Below are positions 11,701-18,172 of a DNA stretch of 64,000 nucleotides, one piece after another. Position 1 is the first letter of the stretch. Every line of letters begins with the position of its first letter. The notes under the pieces are model-generated. The model was not told where the DNA came from. It did no database searches and worked only from the letters and a program-made list of their open reading frames with translations. The DNA is taken from positions 45,659-109,658 of the forward strand of contig NZ_JAKNHJ010000008.1 in the NCBI RefSeq assembly GCF_022133705.1, given 5' to 3'. This stretch comes from Varibaculum cambriense. GTDB lineage: Bacteria > Actinomycetota > Actinomycetes > Actinomycetales > Actinomycetaceae. A program made the position numbers and the translations under genes.

Positions 11701-12475
11701 GGATCACTCCAACCTCGAGGATGCCGATCAGACGGTTCAGGTAACACCTCCGCCGGCCTCACAGGAAGAAAAGACTCCGGAGATCGCCACGGTTGCTAAG
11801 AATGGCACCACCTACAATGACGGAACCAAGGATCCGAACCTAGGTAAACCGGTATTGACCCCAGGTCAAGATGCGGTGATCGTAGATACGGTCAAGTGGA
11901 AGAACCTGGAGCCTGGTGAATACACCATCACCGGAACCCTGATGGACAAATCCACGAACGTTCCGCTCACCTACCTGGATAAGGACGGTAAGCTCCAAGT
12001 GGCAGCTACAGCTGAACGCGGATCCTTCACCGTCAAGAAAGGTGAAACTGCAGGAGAGGCTAAAGTCTACTTCACGGTTAAAGGTGAAGCTATTCAGGCT
12101 AATAAGCAATACGTAGTATTCGAAGATCTGTACAAGACTGCGGATATTAAAGACGGAGAGCCTAGCCCTGGCGCTAAGAAGGTAGCGCAGCACCATGACA
12201 TTAATGATGCTGCTCAGACCCTGAGCGTCGAGAACCCGACACCGGGGACGCCTCCAGAAACTCCGGAAACCCCCAAGACTCCGAACACTCCGGGCACTAC
12301 ACCTCCCGGACCGACTCCGCGAACCCCCTCCGGGTTCCGGGGAGTGGTGAGCACGGTTCTAGCTAAGACCGGCTCCACCACCGGAATCATGGCAATGACC
12401 GGTGTTCTAGCAATGGTTGCGGGAGTTGGATTAGTACTGATCCGCCGCTACCAGCGCGAAGAACTAGAGGACTAG
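2753..12475 (+). CDS. giant LAXTG-anchored adhesin with thioester head and ester-bond/DUF5979 repeats
   Basis: A 3240-residue wall protein. Residues 1-38 are a signal peptide (RR, hydrophobic core, SQAS cleavage region). Residues about 45-300 resemble a thioester domain: Cys158 in ALCVQPG and Gln270 in AQAMIWA match the Cys and QxAIW positions that form a host-reactive thioester. A charged helical stalk follows (about 305-360). From residue 506 to about 3160 there are 11 T-Q ester-bond (VaFE-type) repeats, built around IxT, DxVxW, VVFE, EH and QTV, interleaved with 9 DUF5979/Cna-B-like modules (K, E and N of a likely isopeptide bond). A Thr/Pro wall-spanning segment (about 3163-3195), LAKTG at 3203-3207, a membrane helix and a basic RRYQR tail end the protein. 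LAXTG suits class E sortase; no sortase gene lies in the window. ATG is preceded by CAGGA. Adhesion is inferred from architecture; the target is unknown. Confidence 0.9.
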   Translation: MINSQTAKLLRRWIVAGLAAALALAWTITTLVAPSQASDTENAQLAKDFKAVETGMNFQEQKDGKWDIANPPFAFADLGSFYYKQFVPNNTDAQKRTWFAARDQANYWQLGGGVSLNGENSSYVSPYLMVKDPSSVNWDVRSQGARQQAPEYITSALCVQPGVGMDRSWLDPVKPGHKNHALKVAIDANEGVGVVGKYDHRLVMDPEIQTQLKALAYLYNGGDRRLMNVDTRFPAGKDFYEQNKILIEEHKAALQLMNQVKGAEKNAVAQAMIWAIETRTPANRIVITYANNTVNSRLTAIAQQLLPHIQNIAKSEIKMWQAYQALKDQQIANEQAYKEALAKWKAETADSMAKDEAAYQNNKQLLESIKLSVTRADDTHFRVNLIGSSEAIALLQQAKGSLQISGSDNLVLPADTSIAKAASPGGILVGVKFDDAAACSGTVQKANINASFKGSIELTRTYIFNPDKTVYVDFQSQVNLGKYAVAVSGSASSSFEFTSTCPVAPEPSIGTTLEGSDGAKTIDTAGKADTDTVTLIDKVAFKNLKGGQNYVIKGELVDGDGNSVGVTGVSDPFDPKASGASDNGSGYYSGTVNIKFQVPVAKIRENAKLVAFETLYQGTNPESGTKAAEHKDKTDEKQTVTEKPRIGTSAKAQGDSTDEGKVAVPEEGSDVLIKDTVTWNKLKPGTYTLSGQLMKKVGDQVVPVPGTNASKNFTVNAGELKGTQELTFTLPAKQIEAGASYVVYEKVFKGADNTAGILVASHEDPNDKGQTVSVNPKQHKLPTIETKAWVRDDGNSLISSVEADGQDFKVKDQITYKDLKPGTYTAFATLVNKDNREEIIASGRQVFTNGSENGSTLVELTVPGSKVKADGKYVVFERIYQGEQTSEPSGEPYAKHEEITDGSQTITVTPKNPVPAEFKIVKKTVGGNTDSDRAFDFDVSCDGFKTTATVLVRKGKTQGETTVSNKALTSGMSCQVSERAVQDNQNTVKVKFSGNGINSDGTVAKFNLTEDNAKTVVVTATNTYTPKEAKFTVRKNVEAAGVTHFSVPNSFDFSYQCDGDASWKAIPSLKAGETSAAIKVKPGVTCKIKENSATPENLDRQLQWQGAQSVADGEATFKAEAANQLALVATNTYTEKTGQLEISKQVVDGTAGAGTIPGTFEMKYICATGQKAESVTKKLTSISVNKGGSATITGIPVGSQCAVYEDTTGINVPNTTLTTTFNGKAPQQVTIGGQVLHNAALSNPIKAGESQKATISVENKYVNQKVGGFEVEKLVAGVTNPGTVLKDVAFDFGYSCEIPGNAHAVKGSFKLKHGETFTSADPANPQLNNLPVNTVCKVWEETPKSSANADYVGSELRASATNGAEVTGTDGKLELTIKLNKAAAKAKILATNQYSQQLGGFTLKKEVQGSADQALDIQSYKFKLTYMDGTNTHVKEKTIPAGGGSYSFWGVPVGSQVQVEELGAIDSKGKFIPVDELSTAKVKHSISWNGTQDDSSTASANIFTINKAMTEAQWKESGKQANVVVKATNAYKEIEQKGTFSVQKTSVKVAGESADKVKDLPTSYKFTYDCSDGTHGNIPNVKPGGEPVVAPAQFRAGTVCTVTEQQVLPKGTNAQTVSWTVDGKGKGVGPAAGTSATVTIGSDAKTPVAVQAANEYQTPDEPKIATELKGEGRDGNIDLVEDADHTYTLTDKISYWNLEVGKTYKFSGELVVPNADKTDATRTGIKAEKTVTITTPSGVVELPFKLTQADVAKYSTLVAFEKLDLQVEGGFEPVTKHEDPKDDNQTKQVNPWIATVLTDEGGNKQIDTTGKADSDHVTLVDTVKYRNLEAGKTYHLTGKLVDGSGNPIGVSSTSKAFTVPGEAGTLQSGETKMTFRVTVGQIRQNAKLVAFEYLHPGQPNTPGDETVVTKHEDPNDENQTVNEGPRAATTAQSSTGTKVFDAKTPAKVLDRVTWSKLPAGNYVLVGTLMDKGTKQPVPNVNAEIVKFTVSSGELKGIQEMTFTVPAEQVKANSQFVAFEKIYRQGDVDENGNVKDGKKPVVEHSDLNDKAQTVTTGEEPQSPVTPTLTLQKVVKSEGLEVPSTKAFTFTLKCSSPIDGKSKQLTYQVTAGSKISLPYVKGANCTLTEDREAAKVAGIAPSQVSFSADSEKIGLISSENSASFKMPAEELTEVNVVFTATNTYPTPEKPTVATSAKDANGTKGMYGQTKQANQVYAGISAKIVDEVSWANLLPGDYVLIGKLMDKKTEKAVTSYTSTPAPFTVKEGQKNGKLDNTFTVSGDSLKAGSRYVVYEYIYRAGDVNGTTPNNGAKPVVEHAVITDADQTVEAITPPTPPAAKVKIIKKVEASGMEVSNNRPYYFTLSCRDKDGNAAGDKTLLVRPDKATEVTGLRSGYVCSIHEDLNAALEQQVTPSVSLTSGTNGFSVQQDSTAGSAHFTVPAATDEVPEVLVNVTNTYNKMGKPELQTNAVTDNGTSTVQAGTATTVTDKVTWKNLPEGKYLLTGKLMHITDNNAAPVAGVTNEPVVVEITKDNSAAGSTTMKFNVPAGTIGQAGKYVVYEYLYNYEDTDGENPKPNTSTVVSHNDPSDDAQTVTVTEAPSVSTTATTDGANEKEIQKGKAAVVTDTVNWKNLPAGNYQALSELVDAKGNPVAGATTKAVPFTVNNGEEAGSVTTKIQLPASATTTVGAKFVVFERIYRASDVDSKTGRPAEGAQPVVSELDLNAINQTVRVVESPKGPPAITFTKVTEKVLDGEVPDKDRKFKFTISCDKNFGGAFEFDMPAGVSAGLPADKQLQVGTVCTLTEMLTDEANPDGILPNTISFSSSDPAMTVSKIGKQTAQFTVPDVDTKVVPEIQVTITNTYSKDFPELGTIARDNADQDKVLNLKKGENAQVQDVATWKNLKPGKYTMIGTLMDKLTGKPVVGSNTPAVDFEVKKGEKTGTIYALFTVPGDKISTKASWVVFEQVYKASDVKDGKVVGKATPVVDHSNLEDADQTVQVTPPPASQEEKTPEIATVAKNGTTYNDGTKDPNLGKPVLTPGQDAVIVDTVKWKNLEPGEYTITGTLMDKSTNVPLTYLDKDGKLQVAATAERGSFTVKKGETAGEAKVYFTVKGEAIQANKQYVVFEDLYKTADIKDGEPSPGAKKVAQHHDINDAAQTLSVENPTPGTPPETPETPKTPNTPGTTPPGPTPRTPSGFRGVVSTVLAKTGSTTGIMAMTGVLAMVAGVGLVLIRRYQREELED
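4268..12238 (+). repeat. array of 11 ester-bond (VaFE) repeats and 9 DUF5979-like modules inside the adhesin gene
   Basis: Module order read from the translation: ester-bond repeats 1-3 (4268-5497), six DUF5979 modules (5498-7729), ester-bond 4-6 (7730 to about 8937), DUF5979-7, ester-bond 7, DUF5979-8, ester-bond 8 and 9, DUF5979-9, ester-bond 10 and 11. Each repeat is about 110-150 codons. Ten of 11 ester-bond repeats keep Thr, Asp, Glu, His and Gln at the expected bond and catalytic positions; repeat 9 has Glu2717 in place of His. Eight of nine DUF5979 modules carry a Cys pair; module 5 (about 6946-7350) lacks both. The copies are diverged in DNA, so this is an old array, not a recent tandem expansion. 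Confidence 0.85.
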
Positions 12476-12506
12476 GAAAGACATACAACTAAATAGCTAG
12501 AAGGAT

Positions 12507-12539
12507 CTCGGGGTCGGAAGCCAAGCTTCCGGCCCCGAG
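12507..12539 (+). terminator. hairpin terminator after the adhesin gene
   Basis: A 15-bp stem (12507-12521 with 12525-12539, one G-T pair) closes a 3-nt loop 31 bp after the adhesin stop. The T-tract after it is weak (TGCTATATAT). Confidence 0.75.
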
Positions 12540-12549
12540 TGCTATATAT

Positions 12550-12851
12550 CCGCGCTCCCTTTCGGGTGCATAGATCGCGACCCCCGGGGGTGCCGAGGTG
12601 TCCGTGAAAAGTAGGCCTGGCTCGGTGAATGTGGTGTCTGCGTGGGCAAAAGTTTTTCCTCCTGCCCAGAGTTCGGGAAATACCTGTGGTATTTCCCGAA
12701 CTCTATGCCCACCGCACCCACTCGGATAAAACTTTTGCCCCCGCTCCTCCAGTCGTTCCTGTTTTTATCGGCCGTGACCCCGATGCTTCGCCAGAATTAC
12801 GTTTTCATGTTCACGTTTCCGCGGTCTTATCCCACCCGAAGGGGAGCGCGG
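12550..12851. repeat. 302-bp nested inverted-repeat element
   Basis: Three concentric inverted repeats share one centre. The outer arms are 12550-12568 and 12833-12851 (19 bp, one mismatch, beginning CCGCGCTCCC). The middle arms are 12644-12656 and 12728-12740 (13 bp, perfect, GGGCAAAAGTTTT). The inner arms are 12668-12684 and 12688-12704 (17 bp, perfect, 3-nt loop). There is no convincing reading frame and no target-site duplication at the ends. It could be a MITE-like element with 19-bp terminal repeats, a structured RNA, or an intergenic palindromic unit. The symmetry is seen directly; its role is unknown. Confidence 0.7.
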
Positions 12852-13159
12852 TGAGAGGTAATAAGATGCCCTACCTGCAGTAAAAAGCAAGTTCGCACTA
12901 CTCATTTGCCGAACCAATATGCTTCGCTGCCCGCTTCCCACGCCCCTGCTTTTCCACTATCTACACAGCAACCTCACCTGAAGCTCTTCTGACTTTACGC
13001 AAATAAGGCTTAGACTGAACAGCCCAACCAAAACCGCCAACCAAGACACCTCTAACAGCGTAAATCCAAAAGAAAATCCCCAAAAACTTCACGAGTCGGG
13101 GTAATGTCCCGTACTCGCATCCAGCTTCATAAAATCACCATCATGTTTCAAGCACAATA
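12852..13159. other. non-coding stretch, nothing recognised
   Basis: About 300 bp between the inverted-repeat element and the nanT terminator. No coding frame with a ribosome binding site, RNA gene or strong repeat is visible. Confidence 0.5.
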
Positions 13160-13200
13160 AAATTTGCGCGGTCTTGTAAAATAAAAGACCGCGCAAATTT
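13160..13200 (-). terminator. terminator of the sialidase-nanT operon
   Basis: A perfect 16-bp stem (13160-13175 with 13185-13200, beginning AAATTTGCGCGG) with a 9-nt loop lies 14 bp beyond the nanT stop on the minus strand. A/T runs on both sides could let it work in either direction. Confidence 0.85.
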
Positions 13201-13214
13201 CTATTTAGATTTTC

Positions 13215-14708
13215 TTATTCTGCAACCGGGTCGAGGGTAGGCAATTCACTCTCGTCCCTACCGTCTTCTGGTCGAACCGTGGCAGGATTAATTGCAGCTT
13301 GAATTCTGCGTGGAAGGTTCAGCCCGACAGAGAGAATAACTACGAGCGCACCTCCAACCGAAATAGTTGCCAAGGCTATCCCCAAGGGAACAGCAGATGA
13401 GATGGAAGCTCCCACGATTGGTCCAACTGCACCCCCTAGGGCACCAACGTTATAGCAGAAGCCTAGCCCCGCAGCACGCTTTTCAATAGGGAAGTAGCTA
13501 GAGACCCACTTGGGTGCAAGTCCCGAAATGCCTTGCCCAAACATTTGCTGGAAGAATAACAAGATACCGATCAGGACTGCATACTTTCCCCCGACCATAA
13601 AACAAGGGAATACTAGGACTTGGGATAAAAGCAGGGAGATTACGTACCAGCGGCGCATTCCTAGTTTGTCGCCAAGGAATCCCGAAAGAATATAACCACA
13701 CATATTGCCGAGGTTGGCATACGAAACGATAGCCGCTACTAGTCCGGCATCCATAGATAGATCGCTCTTCAAATATGTCGGCAATAAACCAAGAATTGGC
13801 CAGGTGTAGATGAATGAGCAAAAAATCGTCAACATAATGGCAACGCCCACCGCCCAACGGGTCGGATCGGACTGGTAAACAAACCACACGAAAATCCCCG
13901 CACATACGAGTGCCAGCAAGGTAACTAACAGTCCGCCATGAACAATGCTCGTGAAAATTAGGAGTAAGAGAGTCAAAGCTAACACGGTAAGTAGATAATT
14001 AACTACCCGATTTTTCCCCCTGTAAAGGATGGTAAGCATATTTCCTTCATGCAGGCGTTCATTATCATCGGACTGCTTAACACTTTCCCAATCCTCAGCC
14101 TCTGGAAGGCGACGGCGCATATATAAAGCTACAAGAATCGGAATCATTCCGGTTAGGAATAGTGCACGCCACCCCCAGTTGGGATGCCAACTGTCTACCC
14201 AGGGCACAAGCAAACGGTATATCTGTGCTGCAAGAATCGATCCAACGGCGTAGCCAGAAAGCATGAAACCCGAAGCGCGGTTGCGCATACGAACTGGCCA
14301 AAGTTCAATAATATAGGTCGCAGAAGAGGAATACTCTCCCGCCATAGCAAAGCCGATAAGTAAACGCGCGAGGAAAAGAACCGTCCAATTTGGAGCCAGA
14401 CCACACATTAAAGACCCAATTGTGAACAGAAGAATCGAAGCAATCATCGCAGGTTTACGTCCATGCTTGTCTCCCATAGCGCCCAGAACTAGTCCGCCAA
14501 ACCACCGGGAGATGAATGCGGCGGAAACCAGGGCGGTTCCTTCAACAAGTGTCAGACTGAAAGTGTCGATAATCTCGGAAAGCACCAATGATATTAAGAC
14601 AAAATCATATCCGTCTAGCACCACTCCAATCCAGGCGGCGAAAAACGCCTTCCAACGTTGTGCCCCGATTTCCTTATACCAGGGTATTTTCTTTGTTTGT
14701 TGAGACAT
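13215..14708 (-). CDS. nanT: NanT-like sialic acid (MFS) transporter
   Basis: A 497-residue major facilitator with about 12-14 membrane helices. It resembles the E. coli sialate:H+ symporter NanT along its length: an N-terminal IPWYKEI segment, FAAWIGVVLDGYDFVLISLV, AAFISRWFGGLVLGAMGD and the GEYSSSATYIIELWP segment. The expected substrate is free sialic acid or a relative such as 2,7-anhydro-Neu5Ac, which related NanX proteins carry. It is the second gene of an operon with the sialidase, 95 bp upstream, and the context supports the substrate. ATG is preceded by AAAGGAGAAA. No nanA, nanE or nanK is present in the window. Confidence 0.85.
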   Translation of the reverse strand: MSQQTKKIPWYKEIGAQRWKAFFAAWIGVVLDGYDFVLISLVLSEIIDTFSLTLVEGTALVSAAFISRWFGGLVLGAMGDKHGRKPAMIASILLFTIGSLMCGLAPNWTVLFLARLLIGFAMAGEYSSSATYIIELWPVRMRNRASGFMLSGYAVGSILAAQIYRLLVPWVDSWHPNWGWRALFLTGMIPILVALYMRRRLPEAEDWESVKQSDDNERLHEGNMLTILYRGKNRVVNYLLTVLALTLLLLIFTSIVHGGLLVTLLALVCAGIFVWFVYQSDPTRWAVGVAIMLTIFCSFIYTWPILGLLPTYLKSDLSMDAGLVAAIVSYANLGNMCGYILSGFLGDKLGMRRWYVISLLLSQVLVFPCFMVGGKYAVLIGILLFFQQMFGQGISGLAPKWVSSYFPIEKRAAGLGFCYNVGALGGAVGPIVGASISSAVPLGIALATISVGGALVVILSVGLNLPRRIQAAINPATVRPEDGRDESELPTLDPVAE

Positions 14709-14803
14709 TTTTATTTCTCCTTTGAAACGTCTATTAAAAGGTTTGCTGGATAGCGCAAAAGGCGAGTGTTTTTTAATAAAAAGAGCAAGAGTACAAGCTG
14801 CAT

Positions 14804-17122
14804 TCAGCTGATAGTTGAGTTCGATTCTTTAACCCAAGCCAGAGGAAACGAGGTGAAGAAAACTCCTTGCAGTTCTCTCTCCCACAGGAGACCAATCGTT
14901 CCATCGGGCATTTGGGTCATACATTGGTATACATAGTGCCGCGGGTTAAAGACTTTGTTATGCGGCCATGTTAATCCGTCATCATAGGATAGCCGCACGA
15001 CCCCCCGTCCCCTGAAAGGGAGAAGCTGGGAAGCATTCGCAAACAGGATTGCCGGCTTTGAATCCTCATCGTAGACCCGAATAGCGTTCGGCTGCGAAAA
15101 TATTTCAGGTATTTGTTCAACAAATGTGACTTCTCCCCAGTTTTCGCCACCGTCATCGCTTATTGCGTGAGCAACTCGACCGCGGGGATTCAGATTCCTC
15201 ATCCAGACGTGGACAGTGCCGTCTTCCCCTTCTACTAGGACAGATTCGTGACAGTAGGCTCGCTCGTCCTCGAGATTTCGGGCAAATACTTCTTTTCCGT
15301 CAACTACCCGGCCATCGTTCGGCGATTGCCCACGATGCCAAGTTTCGCCACCATCATCGGAATAGGCAGCTGCACACGAAAATGCCAAACCGCTCTCATG
15401 GTTGAAGTAAATCGGAACCAAGATTCGTCCCTTGTGCTTTCCAATCTGAAGCTGGATTCCATTCCCCGGGGAGGTTCCACAAAAACGCATCCACTCCTCT
15501 TTAATCTGAGGAGTCAGGTCTACAGGGGCGCTCCAGGTTTCCCCATCGTCATCACTAAAAACCATGAGCAAGTGGCATGAGGGATGTTCGAATAATGATT
15601 CGTTAGAGTCGACTCCTGGCGCTAGATAGATATTTCCAGCTGGTTCGCCCTGAACTGTCACATTTCCATGCTTGTCTACAAGGTAGTTAGTGGATGTGCC
15701 GTCTAAGTTGTTAACTATTCCGTCATCCATCAGGTGATACTCGTTGCCATCACGGTCGTGTAGAATTTTAGTGCCATCTTCCGAGTATCCGGTGCCAACC
15801 TTGGCGTTCGGCTGCCCGATTCCGCCGGGAAAGTGATCGATCAGGCAGATCACGCGACCTGATGATTCATCTTGTACGAGGACGGAGTCAATAACCGAGG
15901 CTCCCAGTCTTCCACTTCCCGGGTACTGGAGTACTGTCTGAGGATCTGTCCAGGTCTTACCATTATCCAGACTACGTCGAATAACAAAATTAATGTCGTT
16001 CGGACTGTCGTTTGCGATACTTACTCGCTGGTCGGCGCCTGCGAGAACCACTCCTGATTTGCAGGTGATAATTGAGGGAATGCGGTAATTCTTAGCACCC
16101 ATCAACCCCGTATCGAAGAGTGCTTGAGTTACTAAAGGGGCAACACCAGCTAGTCTTTTTATTTGATGGTCAGTCAGAACCTGTTGATAGATCTCTGCTG
16201 AGGAGACTTCTCCGAATAGTTTGGTTCCATCCAGATCCTCTCCAACTAGGACGTTTTTCAGATTTCCAATATCGTCGAAGAAAACTGCTCCTGGGGAATG
16301 AACTACTTCGTATCCATCTACGAATATCGTGGTAGCGCCCCTTCCGCTTACGAGCACGAGCTCATGAACCCTTCCATCATCCCAGTGTCCCGGCGCCGTA
16401 ATTTCAGCAATAACCTCGGTATCTACCGATGCATGGAAATAGAAACTATCCCCTTGTTCGATACCTAGACGCATAGCGCCTTGCGCTCCTTCAGCAGCCA
16501 TGATCACACCAAACTGACCTTCGCCACGAGTGCGGAATTTTGCCCGCACGCTTCCCTTGGTAAGTCCACTAACTTTGCGCACATCCCAAGGTGATAACGC
16601 AGAGCCACCAAACTCTACAACCGGGTTTGGTGTGCGTGCTATTGAAAGAGGAAAATCTGGTTCCGTTTGACCAGCCCAAACCGCGAAGTGTATGACCTTG
16701 TGGACACCTTGGGGATTGATTATGATGTCCTCGAGTTCAATCTGTGAAAACCATGATGGCAGGGAGGTTGAGAATGCTTCGTAGCCGTCGAAGAATAGGT
16801 GCATACCAGATTCGTTCGATGAAAGAGCCACCGAGTGTGCGAAACCGTCATCAATTCCGGGTACATCTTCGGCGTCAATGATTCGGTGTTCGTGTCCGCT
16901 ACGTACAAATCCGGTGATTTGCCCACTAGAAATATTGAGCTCAATACAGCCGTTTTTCCCATTTGCTCGGAAAATACATCCAGGCATTGTCGTTGCTAGA
17001 TTAATGTCGATAATACCGCAATCATCCTGTTTAACGAGGGTGCACAGCTTACTGTTATCTACGGGTTGTCCGTTTGTAGAGAACCTTTCTTCCAGATCCT
17101 GCGTAGCGTCTTTGCGACTCAT
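14804..17122 (-). CDS. exo-alpha-sialidase (GH33) with N-terminal lectin-like domains, no signal peptide
   Basis: A 772-residue neuraminidase releasing terminal sialic acid from glycans. Residues about 30-155 and 170-325 look like two LamG/CBM40-type lectin domains. The catalytic propeller (about 335-765) has the RIP motif (Arg347), five Asp boxes (SLDNGKTW 384, SDDDGETW 523, SDDGGETW 588, SDDGGENW 655, SYDDGLTW 712), a likely Arg triad (347, 642, 710), the Glu626/Tyr732 pair and Glu748. An insert at about 440-510 is typical of NanI-like enzymes. ATG follows AAGGAGGCAAGATT, so the start is well supported, yet there is no signal peptide, wall anchor or membrane segment: the enzyme should be cytoplasmic or leave by an unusual route. 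First gene of the operon with nanT. Confidence 0.92.
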   Translation of the reverse strand: MSRKDATQDLEERFSTNGQPVDNSKLCTLVKQDDCGIIDINLATTMPGCIFRANGKNGCIELNISSGQITGFVRSGHEHRIIDAEDVPGIDDGFAHSVALSSNESGMHLFFDGYEAFSTSLPSWFSQIELEDIIINPQGVHKVIHFAVWAGQTEPDFPLSIARTPNPVVEFGGSALSPWDVRKVSGLTKGSVRAKFRTRGEGQFGVIMAAEGAQGAMRLGIEQGDSFYFHASVDTEVIAEITAPGHWDDGRVHELVLVSGRGATTIFVDGYEVVHSPGAVFFDDIGNLKNVLVGEDLDGTKLFGEVSSAEIYQQVLTDHQIKRLAGVAPLVTQALFDTGLMGAKNYRIPSIITCKSGVVLAGADQRVSIANDSPNDINFVIRRSLDNGKTWTDPQTVLQYPGSGRLGASVIDSVLVQDESSGRVICLIDHFPGGIGQPNAKVGTGYSEDGTKILHDRDGNEYHLMDDGIVNNLDGTSTNYLVDKHGNVTVQGEPAGNIYLAPGVDSNESLFEHPSCHLLMVFSDDDGETWSAPVDLTPQIKEEWMRFCGTSPGNGIQLQIGKHKGRILVPIYFNHESGLAFSCAAAYSDDGGETWHRGQSPNDGRVVDGKEVFARNLEDERAYCHESVLVEGEDGTVHVWMRNLNPRGRVAHAISDDGGENWGEVTFVEQIPEIFSQPNAIRVYDEDSKPAILFANASQLLPFRGRGVVRLSYDDGLTWPHNKVFNPRHYVYQCMTQMPDGTIGLLWERELQGVFFTSFPLAWVKESNSTIS

Positions 17123-17602
17123 AATCTTGCCTCCTTGTATCAGTTATCGCCAGTTGCGTTAAAGTTTTATGTAATCGGTGACTGCTCGCCTGACTGGTAT
17201 GTCCAAATTGATGGATTCTGCTGCAAAATATCTCGCCTGATTGATCGTTTACAACAGAGTCATGGTGTATATCTCACGTAGTCCCTGATGGGAATAGGTG
17301 AGATATACAAATCTAACTACCCGACATCGTTGTCTTCCATTCCATAAATTACGTTGGCGGATACAAGCTTACAATAAACATAGGACGTCTGACAAATAAC
17401 TTGAAAACGATAGCTAAATAGCGCGATATTATTAAAATTAAATAATAGATGTATAAATATTTAACTAGGTGTCTGATGAATAACTGAATTCATAGGTCTC
17501 TTCTTTATCTATGGACGCTGATAACCAAACTTATGTAGGCTCTAGACATCCTTGAAACGTGGTTTAATATCTAATCGGGTATTAAATCTGAAAAGTGGTA
17601 AG
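17123..17602. other. AT-rich regulatory gap upstream of the sialidase operon
   Basis: No gene is evident. It holds an 11-bp inverted repeat (see 17267-17308) and two imperfect direct repeats of GTCTGAYRAATAACTtGAA at 17387-17405 and 17471-17488, about 84 bp apart. It probably contains the sialidase promoter, but I could not fix its position. Confidence 0.4.
17267..17308. promoter_or_regulatory. putative operator upstream of the sialidase gene
   Basis: A perfect 11-bp inverted repeat, GTATATCTCAC at 17267-17277 and GTGAGATATAC at 17298-17308, with a 20-bp spacer, starts 145 bp upstream of the sialidase ATG. The GGTGTATA-like half-sites recall GntR-type operators such as those of NanR, but no regulator gene is adjacent. 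Confidence 0.4.
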
Positions 17603-17639
17603 ACAATGCCCTCCCTGCTTTGGGCAGGGAGGGCATTGT
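17603..17639 (-). terminator. terminator after the 17663-18172 gene
   Basis: A perfect 16-bp GC-rich stem (17603-17618 with 17624-17639; ACAATGCCCTCCCTGC) with a 5-nt loop, 24 bp beyond the stop of the minus-strand gene. Confidence 0.8.
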
Positions 17640-17662
17640 TAACTATTTGAATGACTTACGGG

Positions 17663-18172
17663 TTACTTTTCAACCTTGTCTTTTACTGCGTCAACGGCTT
17701 TGTCGGCTTTATCGGCTACGTCCTCGGCCACCTCTTTGGCCTTGTCCTGAGCCTTTTCTGCAGCTTCTTGCGGATCGAATTCGCTCACTTCTACATCCTC
17801 CCAGTATTCTTCTGCCCAGGGATCGTCAACTGGTTGCGAACGCCGGTACAGTACATACCCAATGCCACCGGCTACGGCAGCTAGTACCAGGAATAGTAGG
17901 GTCTTACGCCCCCGCTTGGGCTCCGGTTTACCAAATGTTTCTGCTGATTGTTTCTTCACTTGCTTAGCAGCCTCCTTCAAAGACTTCTCGGAATGCTTCT
18001 TTACCTCATGGAACTGGTCACGCACATTGTCTACCGCATGTTCTACACCCGGTACTAGTTCACTGCTCACTTTTTCTTGCAGATCTTGAGCGCCCTCAAG
18101 AACAATATCTTTCCCTTGGTCTGCCAAACTCCGTGCCTGTTTTAGCAGCTCATGCGGGCAGCATTTCTTCAT
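17663..18172 (-). CDS. single-pass membrane protein with amphipathic helices, function unknown
   Basis: 169 residues. Residues 1-80 are strongly helical and charged (heptad-like KEAAKQVKKQ), one hydrophobic segment spans about 89-107 (LLFLVLAAVAGGIGYVLY), a DPWAEEYW motif follows at about 117-124, and the C-terminal 45 residues are an Ala/Lys/Asp/Glu repeat helix of the apolipoprotein/LEA type. No signal peptide is seen. Comparable small one-helix proteins with a DPW motif are often found beside cyclophilin genes in actinobacteria, as here, where ppi is divergent. That placement is from memory and the role is unknown. ATG is preceded by AAAGGAGCGAAC. A strong terminator follows. Confidence 0.75.
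   Translation of the reverse strand: MKKCCPHELLKQARSLADQGKDIVLEGAQDLQEKVSSELVPGVEHAVDNVRDQFHEVKKHSEKSLKEAAKQVKKQSAETFGKPEPKRGRKTLLFLVLAAVAGGIGYVLYRRSQPVDDPWAEEYWEDVEVSEFDPQEAAEKAQDKAKEVAEDVADKADKAVDAVKDKVEK

Noticed and set aside
4268-12238. CRISPR-like or recent tandem repeat array
   Set aside because: The repetition is at protein level with diverged DNA; there are no short identical repeats with uniform spacers.
12629-12883. 84-codon open frame across the inverted-repeat element
   Set aside because: It runs through the palindrome arms, has no ribosome site and its translation has no protein-like features.
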